A program made the translations under genes and the position numbers. From assembly GCA_009830035.1 (NCBI GenBank), contig SZZY01000009.1, positions 1 through 64,000 on the forward strand: 64,000 nucleotides of DNA. Direction: 5' to 3'. The notes below the pieces were generated by a model. The model made no database searches and had not been told where the DNA came from. It was given only the letters and a program-made list of their open reading frames with translations. How positions within the stretch are numbered: position 1 is the first letter of the stretch; the number at the start of each line of letters is the position of its first letter. Below, in pieces: positions 24,939 through 35,458 of this stretch. This DNA is from Pantoea sp. Eser (GTDB lineage: Bacteria > Pseudomonadota > Gammaproteobacteria > Enterobacterales > Enterobacteriaceae).

Positions 24939-25544
24939 CTACGCGGTTACGCAGGCTCGCTCACCACTTTCGCAAATACCTGCCTGCTGCAGCGGCTGCA
25001 GGTCGCCGGCAACGCCTGCCTGATTCGCCGCCCGCCAGCTTTCGGCATCGATCGCCTCCCACGCCAGCAGATAACCGGCATGCAGCGCCAGCTGCTCGAA
25101 AAAGATGCGTTGCACCCGGCCATTTCCTTCACGGAAAGGATGCAGCACGTTGATTTCGCAGTAGTAGTGAGCGATACGCTGTACAAAGGCGTCACGCGAC
25201 AGGGCGGCGAGACCATTTTCCTCTTCCAGCGCCGCCATCAGCGCATTGCCCTCTTTTTCGATATATTCGAAATGGCAGAACGGCGTCTCGTCGCGCCAGA
25301 TATCGATGGTGCGCAGCTCACCGGCCCAGCTGTAAACATCCTGGAACAGCGTACGGTGAATCAGCCGTAGCCACGGCAAGCCGGCATTACGCGGGCCCAA
25401 CTCCAGCGTTGCCAGACGGGCAGCACTGAAGCTCAGCTCCGCTTTACGCAGCTGTGCGGCGTCATGAATATCGAGCAGGTTCTTCAGCACGTTGTCGTTG
25501 TGCCACAGGTAGGGATCCTGGCTGACCGCGATATTAGAGACCAT
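24939..25544 (-). CDS. fic: Fic-domain AMP transferase (toxin-like)
   Basis: Fic enzymes transfer AMP (or related groups) from nucleotides to target proteins; the E. coli homologue FicT pairs with the inhibitor FicA (YhfG) and modifies topoisomerases. The catalytic loop HPFREGNGR is at residues 135-143 in its canonical form, whereas E. coli K-12 has the variant HPFRVGSGLAQR. The target-binding flap (TPFCHFEYIEKEGNALM) is conserved. 201 residues, start overlapping yhfG by 11 bp. Intact, which is notable among so many broken accessory genes. Confidence 0.94.
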   Translation of the reverse strand: MVSNIAVSQDPYLWHNDNVLKNLLDIHDAAQLRKAELSFSAARLATLELGPRNAGLPWLRLIHRTLFQDVYSWAGELRTIDIWRDETPFCHFEYIEKEGNALMAALEEENGLAALSRDAFVQRIAHYYCEINVLHPFREGNGRVQRIFFEQLALHAGYLLAWEAIDAESWRAANQAGVAGDLQPLQQAGICESGERACVTA

Positions 25545-25704
25545 ATTGCCTCCTCAGCGAAGCCAGACGCGCCGCCGCCTCGTCGCCTTTTACCGCAGGT
25601 TCATTGTGACTGAAGCCTTCCAGCCGACAGCTGGCCTGATAGCTGGCGCTGCGCCGCTGTTGCCACAATGTGGCCTTTTGTTTCTCGGTGAGTTTGTTCG
25701 CCAT
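25534..25704 (-). CDS. yhfG: Fic antitoxin-like small protein YhfG (FicA)
   Basis: A 56-residue protein, missing from simple gene calls because of its size. It begins MANKLTEKQKATLWQQRR and contains SCRLEG, which fits the class I Fic-inhibition motif (S/T)xxxE(G/N), whose Glu blocks productive ATP binding in the Fic pocket. It ends with TAA inside the first codons of fic (11-bp overlap), giving translational coupling of antitoxin before toxin, as in E. coli yhfG-fic. Start ATG at 25704. Confidence 0.88.
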   Translation of the reverse strand: MANKLTEKQKATLWQQRRSASYQASCRLEGFSHNEPAVKGDEAAARLASLRRQYGL

Positions 25705-25775
25705 GCCGCCTCGTGCTCATGGTTTTTGCCCTAAGTATAGGAGCATTTTCTGGCTTTGCCGGATGGGGAAAAGCG

Positions 25776-25795
25776 CCGCCATCAACCGATGGCGG
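25776..25795 (-). terminator. Terminator after ppiA
   Basis: Perfect 8-bp stem CCGCCATC/GATGGCGG with a 4-base loop, 9 bp past the ppiA stop; on the minus strand it is followed by CGCTTTTCC. Confidence 0.75.
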
Positions 25796-25804
25796 CCTGA
25801 AGCG

Positions 25805-26377
25805 TTAAGGCAGAACTTTAGCGGAGAGGATAACTACCGGTTTAGACGGGACATTCTGGTAAGGACCGACATCTTTGGTCGGCACCTGAGAAATTTTTTC
25901 AGCCACATCCTGACCTTTCACAATCTTACCGAATACCGCATAGCCAAAATCACGCTGGCCATGGTCGAGGAACGCGTTATCGGCCACGTTTAGGAAGAAC
26001 TGGCTGGTGGCGCTGTCCTTATCGGCGGTACGGGCCATTGAGATGGTGCCGCGCAGATTACGCAGGCCGTTATCCGCCTCATTTTTGATCGGCGCATTAG
26101 TCTGCTTCTGCTGCATATCGGTGGTGAAGCCGCCGCCCTGCACCATAAAGCCTGGGATCACGCGATGAAAAATGGTGTTGTTGTAGAAACCACTGTTGAC
26201 GTAATCGACGAAGTTTTTCACCGAGACCGGCGCTTTTTGGTCATTCAGTTCGAGTTCGATATTGCCGGCGGAGGTGGTGAGCAGAACATGGGTGTCGCCT
26301 TTTGCGGCCAGGGCCGAGGCAGAAACAGATGAGAGCGCTAACAGGGTAATTGCCGCTGTTAAAGTACGTTTAAACAT
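25805..26377 (-). CDS. ppiA: Periplasmic cyclophilin-type peptidyl-prolyl isomerase A
   Basis: Periplasmic proline isomerase. The 190 residues from the ATG at 26377 match E. coli. A signal peptide ends at about ALAAKG (residue 24). The cyclophilin core has [28 protein letters not shown] and [14 protein letters not shown]. In-frame sequence upstream to 26443 is not part of the gene. Intact. Confidence 0.96.
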   Translation of the reverse strand: MFKRTLTAAITLLALSSVSASALAAKGDTHVLLTTSAGNIELELNDQKAPVSVKNFVDYVNSGFYNNTIFHRVIPGFMVQGGGFTTDMQQKQTNAPIKNEADNGLRNLRGTISMARTADKDSATSQFFLNVADNAFLDHGQRDFGYAVFGKIVKGQDVAEKISQVPTKDVGPYQNVPSKPVVILSAKVLP

Positions 26378-26637
26378 GAAAGATTCCTTACCTTGGAGAG
26401 CTAGCTCAAAAACGTGATTGATTGTAAAGAGCATGTAATACAAGAGCCAGCGTTTTACATATATTTACGCTGCGGCTTAGAAAGCGCGAGCAATCGATAA
26501 ACCCCGGCAATTGCGTGATTAAAATCACACAACACATGAAATGTAGATCTCCAGTTTCACTGGTTGTTTATTAAGATCACGGTTCCGTTTACACTTTCTG
26601 ACACTTTTTGCCACCGGTTTCCTAACAGGTTCAGAAC

Positions 26638-27816
26638 ATGACAAACCGTAATCGTATCGGCCTAACCTGGATAAGCTTCTTCTCGTATGCGCTTACCGGC
26701 GCATTGGTGATCGTCACCGGCATGGTAATAGGCGATATCGCGAAAGATTTCCAGATCCCCATCTCCAGCATGAGTAACACCTTCACCTTCCTGAACAGCG
26801 GGATCCTGGCCGCCGTTTTCCTCAATGCCTGGCTGATAGTGATCGTGCCACTCAAGCGCCAGCTGATTTTCGGTTTCGTCCTGATAGTACTGGCGATCAT
26901 TGGCTTAATGACCAGCCACGATCTCAGCATCTTCTCGCTCTGCATGTTCGTGCTGGGTGTGGTCAGCGGCATTACCATGTCGATCGGGACATTCCTGATT
27001 ACCCATATGTATGAAGGACGCCAGCGCGGCTCACGCCTGCTGTTTACCGACTCCTTCTTCAGCATGGCTGGCACGCTGTTCCCGGTGCTGGCGGGTATCC
27101 TGCTGGCGCGTCAACTGCCATGGTACTGGGTTTACGTCTGCATCGGCTTCATCTATGTGGCGATTTTCATCATGACGCTGTTTGTCGAGTTCCCGGTGCT
27201 GCGCAAGCCGGAAAACAGCCCGACGGTTGAAAAGGAAAAATGGGGCGTTGGCGTGCTGCTGCTCGCAGTTGCCGCCCTGTGCTATATCCTCGGTCAGCTC
27301 GGCTTTATCTCGTGGGTGCCGGAATACGCCATCAAAGTAATGGGCATGAATATTGATAATGCCGGACAGCTGGTCGGCAGCTTCTGGACCGCCTATATGG
27401 TCGGAATGTGGGCGTTCAGCTTCCTGCTGCGCTTCTTCGATCTGCAACGTATCCTGATGGTGCTGGCTGGCCTGGCGACGCTGCTGATGTACTGGTTCGT
27501 CAGCAGTCAGGATGCCGGCATCCTGAAGTGGATCATCATAGTTCTGGGCTTTAGCTCCAGCGCGATTTACACCACCATCATCACGCTCGGCTCGCTGCAA
27601 ACCAAAGTGGCTTCACCAAAACTGGTGAACTTCATTCTGACCTGCGGCACCGTCGGCACCATGCTGACCTTTGTGGTTACCGCGCCTATCGTCGAGAAAA
27701 GCGGCGTACATACCGCGCTGGTCACTGCCAACAGCCTGTATGCGGTGGTGTTTGTCATGTGTGTCCTGCTGGGGCTGGTGACTAAACATCGCTCGCACGG
27801 TCACGTCACACATTAA
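26638..27816 (+). CDS. tsgA: MFS transporter TsgA
   Basis: Major facilitator superfamily protein of 392 residues with about 12 membrane segments; E. coli and Salmonella TsgA respond to tellurite/selenite, but the substrate is unknown. The loop [17 protein letters not shown] and [14 protein letters not shown] are conserved. In E. coli it lies directly before nirB; here a codA remnant comes between. Intact. Confidence 0.93.
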   Translation: MTNRNRIGLTWISFFSYALTGALVIVTGMVIGDIAKDFQIPISSMSNTFTFLNSGILAAVFLNAWLIVIVPLKRQLIFGFVLIVLAIIGLMTSHDLSIFSLCMFVLGVVSGITMSIGTFLITHMYEGRQRGSRLLFTDSFFSMAGTLFPVLAGILLARQLPWYWVYVCIGFIYVAIFIMTLFVEFPVLRKPENSPTVEKEKWGVGVLLLAVAALCYILGQLGFISWVPEYAIKVMGMNIDNAGQLVGSFWTAYMVGMWAFSFLLRFFDLQRILMVLAGLATLLMYWFVSSQDAGILKWIIIVLGFSSSAIYTTIITLGSLQTKVASPKLVNFILTCGTVGTMLTFVVTAPIVEKSGVHTALVTANSLYAVVFVMCVLLGLVTKHRSHGHVTH

Positions 27817-27823
27817 TCTCTCC

Positions 27824-27845
27824 GGGCGGTGATCCCTCGCCGCCC
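27824..27845. terminator. Possible terminator between tsgA and codA remnant
   Basis: Six-base stem GGGCGG/CCGCCC with a 10-base loop between convergent genes; no strong T-run, so the call is tentative. Confidence 0.4.
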
Positions 27846-27851
27846 TGCTTG

Positions 27852-28661
27852 TTAGCGCCGGAAGTCGACGCGCTCCTGTTTCCGCCAGTAAATCTCGCTC
27901 TCAGCCGGTCTGGTTGCCGCAATCACTTTGCCGCGACGCAGTGAATAGCGCACCGGAACCTGCCTTCTTACCGCATCAAAACCGCTCTCGGCAGGCAGAA
28001 TGATCAGGCTGGCCTCATGGCCGCTCTGAATACCGTAGCCGGAAAGCTGCAGGGTTCTGGCGCTGTTGTGGGTAATCAGATCTAAGCCGGCATCAATCTG
28101 TTCGTAACCCATCAACTGGCAGACGTGTAATCCCATATGCAGCACCTGCAGCATGTTGGCGGTGCCCAGCGGATACCAAGGATCAAACACATCATCGTGC
28201 CCGAAGCAGACGTTGATCTCCACCTCCAGCATCTCTTTCACCCGCGTAATGCCGCGCCGCTTGGGATAGTGATCGAAACGGCCCTGCAGATGAATGTTAA
28301 CCAACGGATTAGCGACAAAGTTAATGCCTGACAGCCTCAACAGACGGAACAGCCGAGAGTTATAGGCACCGTTATAAAAGTGCATAGCCGTGGTGTGACT
28401 GGCAGTGACCCGTGCGCCATTACCGTCACGATGCGCCAGTGCCGCCACGGTTTCGACAAAGCGCGACTGCTCGTCGTCAATCTCATCGCAGTGCACATCA
28501 ATCAGCTTGTCGTAGCGGTCGGCCAGCGCAAAAGTTTTGTGCAGTGACTCAACGCCATATTCGCGGGTGAATTCGTAATGCGGAATCGCCCCGACGACAT
28601 CTGCGCCGAGCCGCAGTGCCTCTTCCAGCAATGCTTCACCATTGGGATAAGAGAGAATGCC
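27852..28661 (-). pseudogene. codA: Cytosine deaminase, N-terminal third missing
   Basis: The readable part begins at [16 protein letters not shown] and runs to a normal C-terminus, matching residues of about 155-427 of E. coli CodA, with [12 protein letters not shown] and [10 protein letters not shown]. The first roughly 150 residues, including the HxH metal-binding motif, are absent, so it cannot be active. The frame stays open upstream to 28754, but that stretch is the nirB promoter on the other strand. No codB permease is present. The deletion junction is therefore between 28661 and about 28700. Confidence 0.92.
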
Positions 28662-28708
28662 CTTATCCCCTTCACCGGGCTGCTGGATAAAGTTAATTAA
28701 AATCAAAT

Positions 28709-28728
28709 ACCTAACTCTAAATAGGTAT
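28709..28728 (+). promoter_or_regulatory. Candidate NarL/NarP heptamer pair upstream of nirB
   Basis: Inverted repeat TACCTA/TAGGTA, centred about 70 bp before the inferred nirB start site, the place where NarL/NarP act in E. coli nirB. The spacing is not the classical 7-2-7 arrangement, so binding is uncertain. Confidence 0.45.
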
Positions 28729-28740
28729 ATGAAGGGGCGG

Positions 28741-28754
28741 TTGATGTATATCAA
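28741..28754 (+). promoter_or_regulatory. FNR box of the nirB promoter
   Basis: TTGATGTATATCAA is a perfect match to the FNR consensus TTGAT-N4-ATCAA. A TATTGT -10 element follows at 28776-28781, which puts the box at about -41, the standard class II FNR position, and matches the E. coli nirB layout. Confidence 0.88.
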
Positions 28755-28811
28755 TGAGCGCTAGAAATGGCGCGCTATTGTAGCCGCAGATATCGTAAAT
28801 TTGAGGCAAAA

Positions 28812-31331
28812 ATGAGCAAGCACAATGTCGTCATTATCGGTAACGGCATGGTCGGGCACCGTTTTATAGAAGAATTACTTGAGAAAGCTGAGCCTGACCA
28901 ATTTTCGCTAACCGTCTTTTGTGAAGAGCCGCGTGTCGCCTACGATCGTGTCCACCTTTCCGCCTACTTTTCCCACCACACAGCCGAAGAGCTCTCCCTG
29001 GTTCGCTACGGGTTTTACGAGCGGCATCAGGTCAATCTGCTGCTGGGTGAACGCGCCATTACCATCAACCGCGACGAGAAGCTGATCCATTCCAATACCG
29101 GCCGCGCGGTGCATTACGACACGCTGGTCTTTGCCACCGGGTCCTATCCGTGGATCCCGCCGATTAACGGCGCGGAAAGCAGCGACTGCTTTGTTTATCG
29201 CACCATCGAAGATCTGAATGCTATCGAAGACTGCTCGCGCCGCAGCAAACGCGGTGCGGTGATCGGCGGTGGACTGCTGGGGCTGGAAGCGGCGGGCGCG
29301 CTGAAAAACCTCGGGGTTGAAACCCATGTGATTGAGTTCGCGCCGGTACTGATGGCCGAGCAGCTTGATCGGCAAGGCGGCGAACAGCTACGCCGTAAAA
29401 TCGAGCAGATGGGTGTGCGGGTGCATACCGGTAAAAATACCCAACAGATCCACCATCACGAACACGGCGGTAAAACGCTGCAGTTTGCCGATGGCACGGA
29501 GCTGGAGGTCGATTTAATCGTCTTCTCGACCGGTATCCGGCCGCAGGACAAGCTGGCGAAACAGTGTGGATTAGCACTGGAGCCGCGCGGCGGCATAGCC
29601 ATTAATGACCAGTGCCTGACCAGCGATAGCGACATCTACGCGATCGGTGAATGCGCCGCCTGGCAGAACCGGGTCTACGGACTGGTGGCACCCGGCTACA
29701 AAATGGCGCAGGTCGCCAGCGATACCCTGCTGGGCCGTCCCAACGCCTTCACCGGTGCCGACATGAGCGCCAAACTGAAATTGCTGGGCGTCGATGTGGG
29801 CGGCATTGGTAATGCGCGTGGCACCACGCCTGGCGCACGCAGTGTGGTGTGGCTGGATGAGAGTAAATCGATCTACAAACGCTTAATCCTCAGCGAAGAC
29901 CAGCAAACCCTGCTCGGCGCGGTGCTGGTGGGCGATACCAGCGACTACGGCAATCTGCTGCAGCTGGTGCTGAATGCGATACCGCTGCCCGCCAATCCGG
30001 AAGCGCTGATTTTACGGCCGGCAGCGGCGAAAAACCGGCCATCGGGGTCGGCTCCCTGCCCGACAGTGCACAAATCTGCTCCTGCTTTGACGTCAGCAAA
30101 GGCGACATCATTAACGCGGTTCAGGCTGGCTGCCACACGGTAGCGGCACTGAAAAGCGCCACCCGCGCCGGCGGCGGCTGCATCCCGTTGATCACCCAAG
30201 TGCTGAACAGCGAACTGAGCCGCCAGGGAATTGAAGTTAATAATCATCTTTGCGAACACTTCGCTTATTCGCGTCAGGAGCTGTATCACCTGATTCAGGT
30301 TGAAGAGATCAAAACGTTTGACGATTTGCTGGCGAAATATGGCCAGGGCTACGGCTGTGAAGTGTGTAAACCGACTGTCGGTTCCCTGCTGGCCTCGTGC
30401 TGGAATGAGTATGTGCTCAAGCCGCAACATGCCCCGTTGCAGGACAGCAACGATCTCTACCTCGGCAATATCCAGAAAGACGGTACGTATTCGGTGATCC
30501 CGTGTTCGCCTGGCGGTGAAATCACGCCACAAGGATTGAAAGCGGTGGGCGAGATTGCCGAGCGCTACCAGCTCTACACCAAAATTACCGGCTCACAGCG
30601 CATCGGCATGTTTGGCGCCCGCAAAGAGGATTTACCCGCCATCTGGTCTGAGCTGATTGCTGCGGGCTTTGAGACCGGTCAGGCCTACGCTAAAGCGCTG
30701 CGCATGGCGAAAACCTTTATTGGCAGTACCTGTGCCGCTATGGCGTGGGCGACAGCCTCGGCTTTGGCGTGATGCTGGAGAACCGCTACAAAGGGATTCG
30801 CACCCCGCATAAGATGAAGTTCGTCGTCTCCGGCTGCACCCGTGAGTGTGCTGAAGCACAGGGTAATAATGTTGGCATCATCGCCACCGAAAAAGGCTGG
30901 AATCTCTACGTCTGCGGCAACGGCGGCATGAAACCGCGCCATGGCGATCTGCTGGCTGCGGATCTCGATCAGCAGATGCTGATCGCCTATCTTGACCGCT
31001 TCATGATGTTCTATATCCGCACTGCCGATCGCCTGCAGCGTACCTCAACGTGGCTGGAAAGTCTGGAAGGCGGTATCGACTATCTGCGTAAAGTGATCGT
31101 TGACGATAAGCTGGGCCTCAACAGTCATCTCGAGCAGGAACTGAAGCAGCTGCGCGCCAGCGCCCACTGCGAGTGGAAAACCACGCTGGAACAGAGCGAC
31201 AACCTGACGCACTTCGCCCACTTTATTAACTCATCGCAGCGAGATCCGGCGATACAGGTGGTGGCCGAACGCGATCAGCATCGTCCGGCGAAGAACGCAT
31301 CGCCGTTACCCTGATTGAGGAGACTGAATAA
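28812..31331 (+). pseudogene. nirB: NADH-dependent nitrite reductase large subunit NirB, several frameshifts
   Basis: The parent reduces nitrite to ammonia in the cytosol with FAD, [2Fe-2S], [4Fe-4S] and siroheme. The FAD/NAD part is open from ATG 28812 to about 30000. The frame then shifts after EALILRPAA; the next part (CSCFDVSKGDIINAV) has lost about three residues including one [2Fe-2S] Cys (RAGGGCIP for the expected AGTGCGGCIP). Another one-base loss near 30731 (GST-CRYGVGDS) moves on to LENRYKGIRTPHKM and CTRECAEAQG. A last shift near 31290 precedes the native end VTLIEETE with TAA overlapping nirD. Non-functional. Confidence 0.94.
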
Positions 31332-31657
31332 TGAGCCAGTGGAATGCGGTGTGCCAGCTGGCACAAATCCTGCCCGCTACCGGTGTTTGCGCACTGGTTA
31401 AAGGCCAACAGATTGCCATCTTTCGTCCGCGTAACGATGAGCAACTGTATGCCATCAGCAATATCGACCCGTTTGCCGACGCCAGCGTGCTATCACGCGG
31501 TATCATCGCCGAGCATCAGTCAACGCTATGGGTCGCCAGCCCGCTGAAAAAGCAGCATTTTCGTCTTAGCGATGGCTATTGCATGGAAGATGAAACGCGC
31601 TCAGTGGCGGCGTATCCGGTGCGGGTGAATGCCGGACAGGTCGAAATATGTCTCTGA
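31331..31657 (+). CDS. nirD: Nitrite reductase small subunit
   Basis: Rieske-like small subunit of NADH-nitrite reductase, 108 residues as in E. coli, with ILPATGVCALVKGQQ, FAISN-type core (YAISNIDPFADASVLSRG) and LSDGYCMED. As in other NirD proteins the Rieske cluster ligands are not all kept. Translationally coupled to nirB (TAATG). Its frame is intact although its partner nirB and the cofactor gene cysG are dead, so it is probably an orphan awaiting loss. Confidence 0.93.
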   Translation: MSQWNAVCQLAQILPATGVCALVKGQQIAIFRPRNDEQLYAISNIDPFADASVLSRGIIAEHQSTLWVASPLKKQHFRLSDGYCMEDETRSVAAYPVRVNAGQVEICL

Positions 31658-31670
31658 TTTTTGTCTACTA

Positions 31671-31694
31671 CCCGCCGCTGGCGGGCTTTTTTTT
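31671..31694 (+). terminator. Intrinsic terminator after nirD
   Basis: Stem CCCGCC/GGCGGG with loop GCT followed by eight T residues, a textbook rho-independent terminator in the 48-bp gap between nirD and cysG. No nirC lies here, unlike E. coli. Confidence 0.9.
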
Positions 31695-31705
31695 AAGGAC
31701 CCCTT

Positions 31706-33016
31706 ATGGACTATTTCCCGCTGTTTTGCCTGCTGCAGGGTAAACGTTGCCTGCTGGTCGGCGCGGGCGAAGTGGCAGAGCGCAAAGCCCGCCTGCTGCT
31801 GGAGGCCGGGGCCGATCTGCGGGTCGGTGCACGCGACTTCTCGCCCGCCTTCCGGCAATGGGCGCAGCGGCAAGCCGTGACCCTGCTGCCAGGCGAGTTT
31901 GTCCGCACTGGCTGACCGATTGCTGGCTGGTGGTCGCCGCCACCAACGATGACGCTGTCAATCAGCAGGTGGCGGCGGTGGCCGAGCGTCAGCGGATTTT
32001 CTGTAACCTGGTCGATGCGCCGCAACAGGCCAGCGCCATTATGCCCTCCATCATGGACCGTTCGTCGCTGATGGTGGCGGTCCCATCGGGTGGCCGCGCG
32101 CCGGTGCTGGCTCGCTTACTGCGGGAAAAGCTGGCCTAGCTGGCGGGCAACTTACGGGCGCGGGTCAGGCAGCAGTTTGCGTCGATTGCCACACGCCGCC
32201 ACTTCTGGGAACGTTTTTTTAGCAGCGAGCGGCTGGCGCAAAACCTGGCAAACGGCGACGGCGAACGCGCGCAGCAGTTAACTGAGGCGCTGTTTGCGGC
32301 AGATTTGCCGACGCAGGGCGAAGTGACGCTGGTGGGTGCCGGTCTGCTGACGCTGAAAGGGCTGCAGCAGATCCAGCAGGCGGATATCGTGGTGTATGAC
32401 CGGCTGGTCTCTGAGGAGGTGCTTAACCTGGTGCGACGCGATGCCGAGCGTATCTTTGTCGGCAAGCGCGCCGGTCACCACTGCGTACCGCAGGAGGCGA
32501 TCAACCAGTTGCTGCTGGAGCAGGCGCAGCGCGGTAAACGGGTGGTGCGGCTGAAAGGTGGCGATCCGTTTATCTTTGGTCGCGGAGGCGAAGAGCTGGA
32601 GATGCTGGCGCAGCACCAGATCCCGTTCAGCGTGGTGCCCGGCATTACGGCGGCCTCAGGCTGTGCGGCGTACAGCGGCATTCCCCTAACCCACCGCGAT
32701 CATGCACAAAGCGTAAGGCTGGTCACCGGGCATCTGCAGGAAGAGGGAACGCTCTGCTGGCAGACACTGGCGGCGGAGCAGCAAACGCTGGTGTTTTACA
32801 TGGGGGCTGACGCAGGCCGCAGAGATTCAGCATCAGCTGCTGCTACACGGTATGCGCAGTGATATGCCAGTCGCGCTGGTAGAAAACGGCACCAGCACCC
32901 GTCAGCGGGTGGTCACCGGCACCCTGACCGAACTGGCGGCGCTGGCGCAGCAGGTCAGCAGCCCGAGCCTGATGATCATCGGGAGCGTGGTCAGCCTGCG
33001 CGATAAGCTGCGCTGA
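31706..33016 (+). pseudogene. cysG: Siroheme synthase CysG, broken
   Basis: The parent is a bifunctional enzyme: precorrin-2 dehydrogenase/ferrochelatase, then SAM-dependent uroporphyrinogen III methyltransferase. Lesions: one-base loss near 31906 (EFVRT, then [14 protein letters not shown] in a new frame); TAG at 32137-32139 with loss of roughly ten residues around REKLA; loss of five residues at [10 protein letters not shown] that removes the GPGDAG SAM-binding loop; and an extra G near 32804 that breaks FYMG. The rest ([24 protein letters not shown]) is readable to 33016. Confidence 0.95.
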
Positions 33017-33046
33017 TTTTAACGATTGTGCCACCGGCATAAACGA

Positions 33047-33073
33047 AAACGGCGGGCTTATAGCCCGCCGTTT
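33047..33073. terminator. Bidirectional terminator between cysG and trpS
   Basis: Long stem AAAACGGCGGGCT / AGCCCGCCGTTT between convergent genes, with A-runs on one side and T-runs on the other on both strands. Confidence 0.88.
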
Positions 33074-33091
33074 GTGCTGTTGGCCATGCTG

Positions 33092-34096
33092 TTACGGCAT
33101 GGCGACAAAACCCACTGCCTGGTAGACTTTCTTCAGGGTTTCCTGCGCCTGTGCACGGGCTTTCGCCGCACCGTCACGCATCACCTGCTCCAGCAGCGCG
33201 TCGTTGTTACGGAAACGATGATAGCGCTCCTGCAGCTCGGACAGCATGCCTGAGACCGAATCCGCTACCGCCCCTTTCAGGTGGCCATACATCTTGCCTT
33301 CGAACTCCTGCTCCAGCTCAACGATGCTTTTTCCGGTCACACCCGACAAAATATCCAGCAGGTTAGAGACGCCCGCTTTCTCTTTCACGTCATAGCGCAC
33401 CACTGGCGGCTCTTCGGAGTCGGTTACCGCGCGTTTGATCTTCTTCACGACCGACTTCGGATCTTCCAGCAGGCCGATGACGTTATTACGGTTTTCATCC
33501 GACTTGGACATCTTCTTCGTCGGTTCCAGCAGCGACATGACGCGCGCGCCTGACTTCGGAATAAACGGCTCTGGCACTTTGAAAATTTCGCCATACAGCG
33601 CATTGAAGCGATGGGCGATATCGCGGCTCAGCTCCAGATGCTGCTTCTGATCTTCGCCAACCGGGACCTGATGGGTCTGATAGAGCAGAATATCGGCCGC
33701 CATCAGCACCGGATAGTCGAACAGGCCAGCATTGATGTTCTCTTCGTAACGCGCCGACTTATCCTTGAACTGCGTCATACGGCTGAGTTCACCGAAATAG
33801 GCGTAGCAGTTAAGGATCCAGCTCAGCTGGGTGTGCTCTGGCACATGCGACTGAACAAAGATGGTGCTCTTTTGCGGATCGATACCGCAGGCGAGATAGA
33901 GCGCCAGCGTATCCAGCGTGGCTTTACGCAACGCGACGGGATCCTGTCGAACGGTAATGGTGTGCAGATCGACGATGCAGTAAATGCAGTGGAAATCATC
34001 CTGCATCTGCACCCACTGACGCAGCGCACCCATATAGTTGCCAATGGTCAGTTCGCCGGACGGCTGTGCGCCGCTGAAAACAATGGGTTTGCTCAT
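33092..34096 (-). CDS. trpS: Tryptophanyl-tRNA synthetase
   Basis: Charges tRNA-Trp. 334 residues, equal to E. coli. The class I signatures are TIGNYMG (HIGH equivalent, about 17-23) and [10 protein letters not shown] (KMSKS near 195). All of the Rossmann core is open. Last gene of the dam-rpe-gph-trpS cluster; the preceding gph is broken, but an essential enzyme such as this must still be transcribed. Confidence 0.98.
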   Translation of the reverse strand: MSKPIVFSGAQPSGELTIGNYMGALRQWVQMQDDFHCIYCIVDLHTITVRQDPVALRKATLDTLALYLACGIDPQKSTIFVQSHVPEHTQLSWILNCYAYFGELSRMTQFKDKSARYEENINAGLFDYPVLMAADILLYQTHQVPVGEDQKQHLELSRDIAHRFNALYGEIFKVPEPFIPKSGARVMSLLEPTKKMSKSDENRNNVIGLLEDPKSVVKKIKRAVTDSEEPPVVRYDVKEKAGVSNLLDILSGVTGKSIVELEQEFEGKMYGHLKGAVADSVSGMLSELQERYHRFRNNDALLEQVMRDGAAKARAQAQETLKKVYQAVGFVAMP

Positions 34097-34112
34097 GCTT
34101 AAGTCCTGATAA

Positions 34113-34732
34113 TTACAGCCCGAGAGCGGGCAAAAGTTGGTCAGAAAGAGTCGAGTGTTACGTTGGGCTGGCTACTGGCAATCGATTCACCATAGTTGTA
34201 GCCATAGGTCATGCCGACATTGGGCACACCAGCCGCCTGGGCAGCCTGAATATCGTTACGCGAATCACCGACAAACAGCAGCTGATCGGGCAGGACACCA
34301 AAGGTGCCCAGCACCAGAAATATCGCGGCAGGATGCGGTTTCTTCACCGGCACATCGTCACCGCCGATAATCAGCGAAAAAGCCTCCTCAATGCCAAGCG
34401 ATTGAAGCAGCGGCGCGACAAACGGCGTGGGCTTATTGGTGACAATCGCCAGCGGTAAACCGGTGGCCTGCAGTGCAGCCAGCGTCTGTTTCACCTGCGG
34501 GAACAGCGTGCGGCCCGCATCAACCGTGTCAGCGTAGTGTTTATCGAACAGGGCGCGCAACATCATGATGTCCGCCCCGTTACCAATTCAGGTTGAGACA
34601 CGCTCAAGGCCAGCGACCGGCAGGCTGAGATCTTTCAGCGTCCGATCGGTCGCTTCAGCGAGGCCCGGCGCTGTCGACCAGCGTGCCGTCGAGATCAAAC
34701 GCCAGCGCCCGGATATCAGTGAAATGAGCCAT
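34113..34732 (-). pseudogene. gph: Phosphoglycolate phosphatase Gph, broken
   Basis: HAD phosphatase that clears 2-phosphoglycolate, for example from DNA 3'-end repair. [22 protein letters not shown] is readable, then two bases are lost after DSA. TGA at 34588-34590 replaces the Trp of the WIGNGAD motif, about 30 residues of the cap domain are deleted after GADIMM, and the remaining part ([36 protein letters not shown]) is open until an extra base at DSF just before the native end. Starts 17 bp inside the end of rpe, as in E. coli. Confidence 0.93.
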
Positions 34733-35399
34733 TGGCTTTCTCCAGTTCGTTACGCATTTCATCGATCACTTTTTTGTAATCCGGGTGACTGAAGATGGCA
34801 GAACCGGCGACAAACATGTCGGCACCTGCAGCCGCGATCCGACCGATGTTATCAATCTTCACGCCGCCATCCACTTCGAGACGAATATTGTAACCGCTCT
34901 GATCGATACGCTTACGCGCTTCACGCAGCTTATCCAGCGTACCAGGGATAAACGACTGGCCGCCAAAGCCCGGATTAACCGACATCAACAGAATAATATC
35001 CAGCTTATCCATGACGTAATCGAGATAGCTCAGGGGGGTCGCCGGATTGAAGACCAGCCCGGCCTTGCAGCCATGTTCTTTAATCAGCTGCAGGGTGCGA
35101 TCAACGTGCTCGCTGGCTTCGGGATGAAAAGTGATGTAGGTCGCGCCTGCACGGGCGAACTCGGGGATCAACGCATCCACCGGTTTGACCATCAGGTGGA
35201 CATCGATCGGCGCGGTGATGCCATAGTCGCGCAACGCTTTCAGTACCATCGGTCCCATGGTCAGGTTGGGAACATAGTGGTTATCCATCACGTCGAAGTG
35301 AACTACGTCGCCTCCGGCCTCCAGCGCTTTCGCGGTATCTTCGCCCAGGCGAGCAAAGTCCGCCGAAAGGATTGAAGGGGCCAGCAAATATTGTTTCAT
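34716..35399 (-). CDS. rpe: Ribulose-phosphate 3-epimerase
   Basis: Interconverts ribulose-5-P and xylulose-5-P in the pentose phosphate pathway. TIM barrel of 227 residues with the metal ligands and acids in place: [32 protein letters not shown] and EVDGG. Overlaps the start of gph. Intact. Confidence 0.97.
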   Translation of the reverse strand: MKQYLLAPSILSADFARLGEDTAKALEAGGDVVHFDVMDNHYVPNLTMGPMVLKALRDYGITAPIDVHLMVKPVDALIPEFARAGATYITFHPEASEHVDRTLQLIKEHGCKAGLVFNPATPLSYLDYVMDKLDIILLMSVNPGFGGQSFIPGTLDKLREARKRIDQSGYNIRLEVDGGVKIDNIGRIAAAGADMFVAGSAIFSHPDYKKVIDEMRNELEKANGSFH

Positions 35400-35458
35400 C
35401 CGATTATCCCACTGTTGTGCGCCAGCCCTGCGGCTGGAGTAATGCTTTGGTCGCGGAC

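Noticed and set aside
28662..28754. Alternative N-terminus for a short CodA starting at 28754
   Set aside because: The extra residues are the antisense of the nirB promoter (FNR box), and the protein would still lack the HxH metal site.
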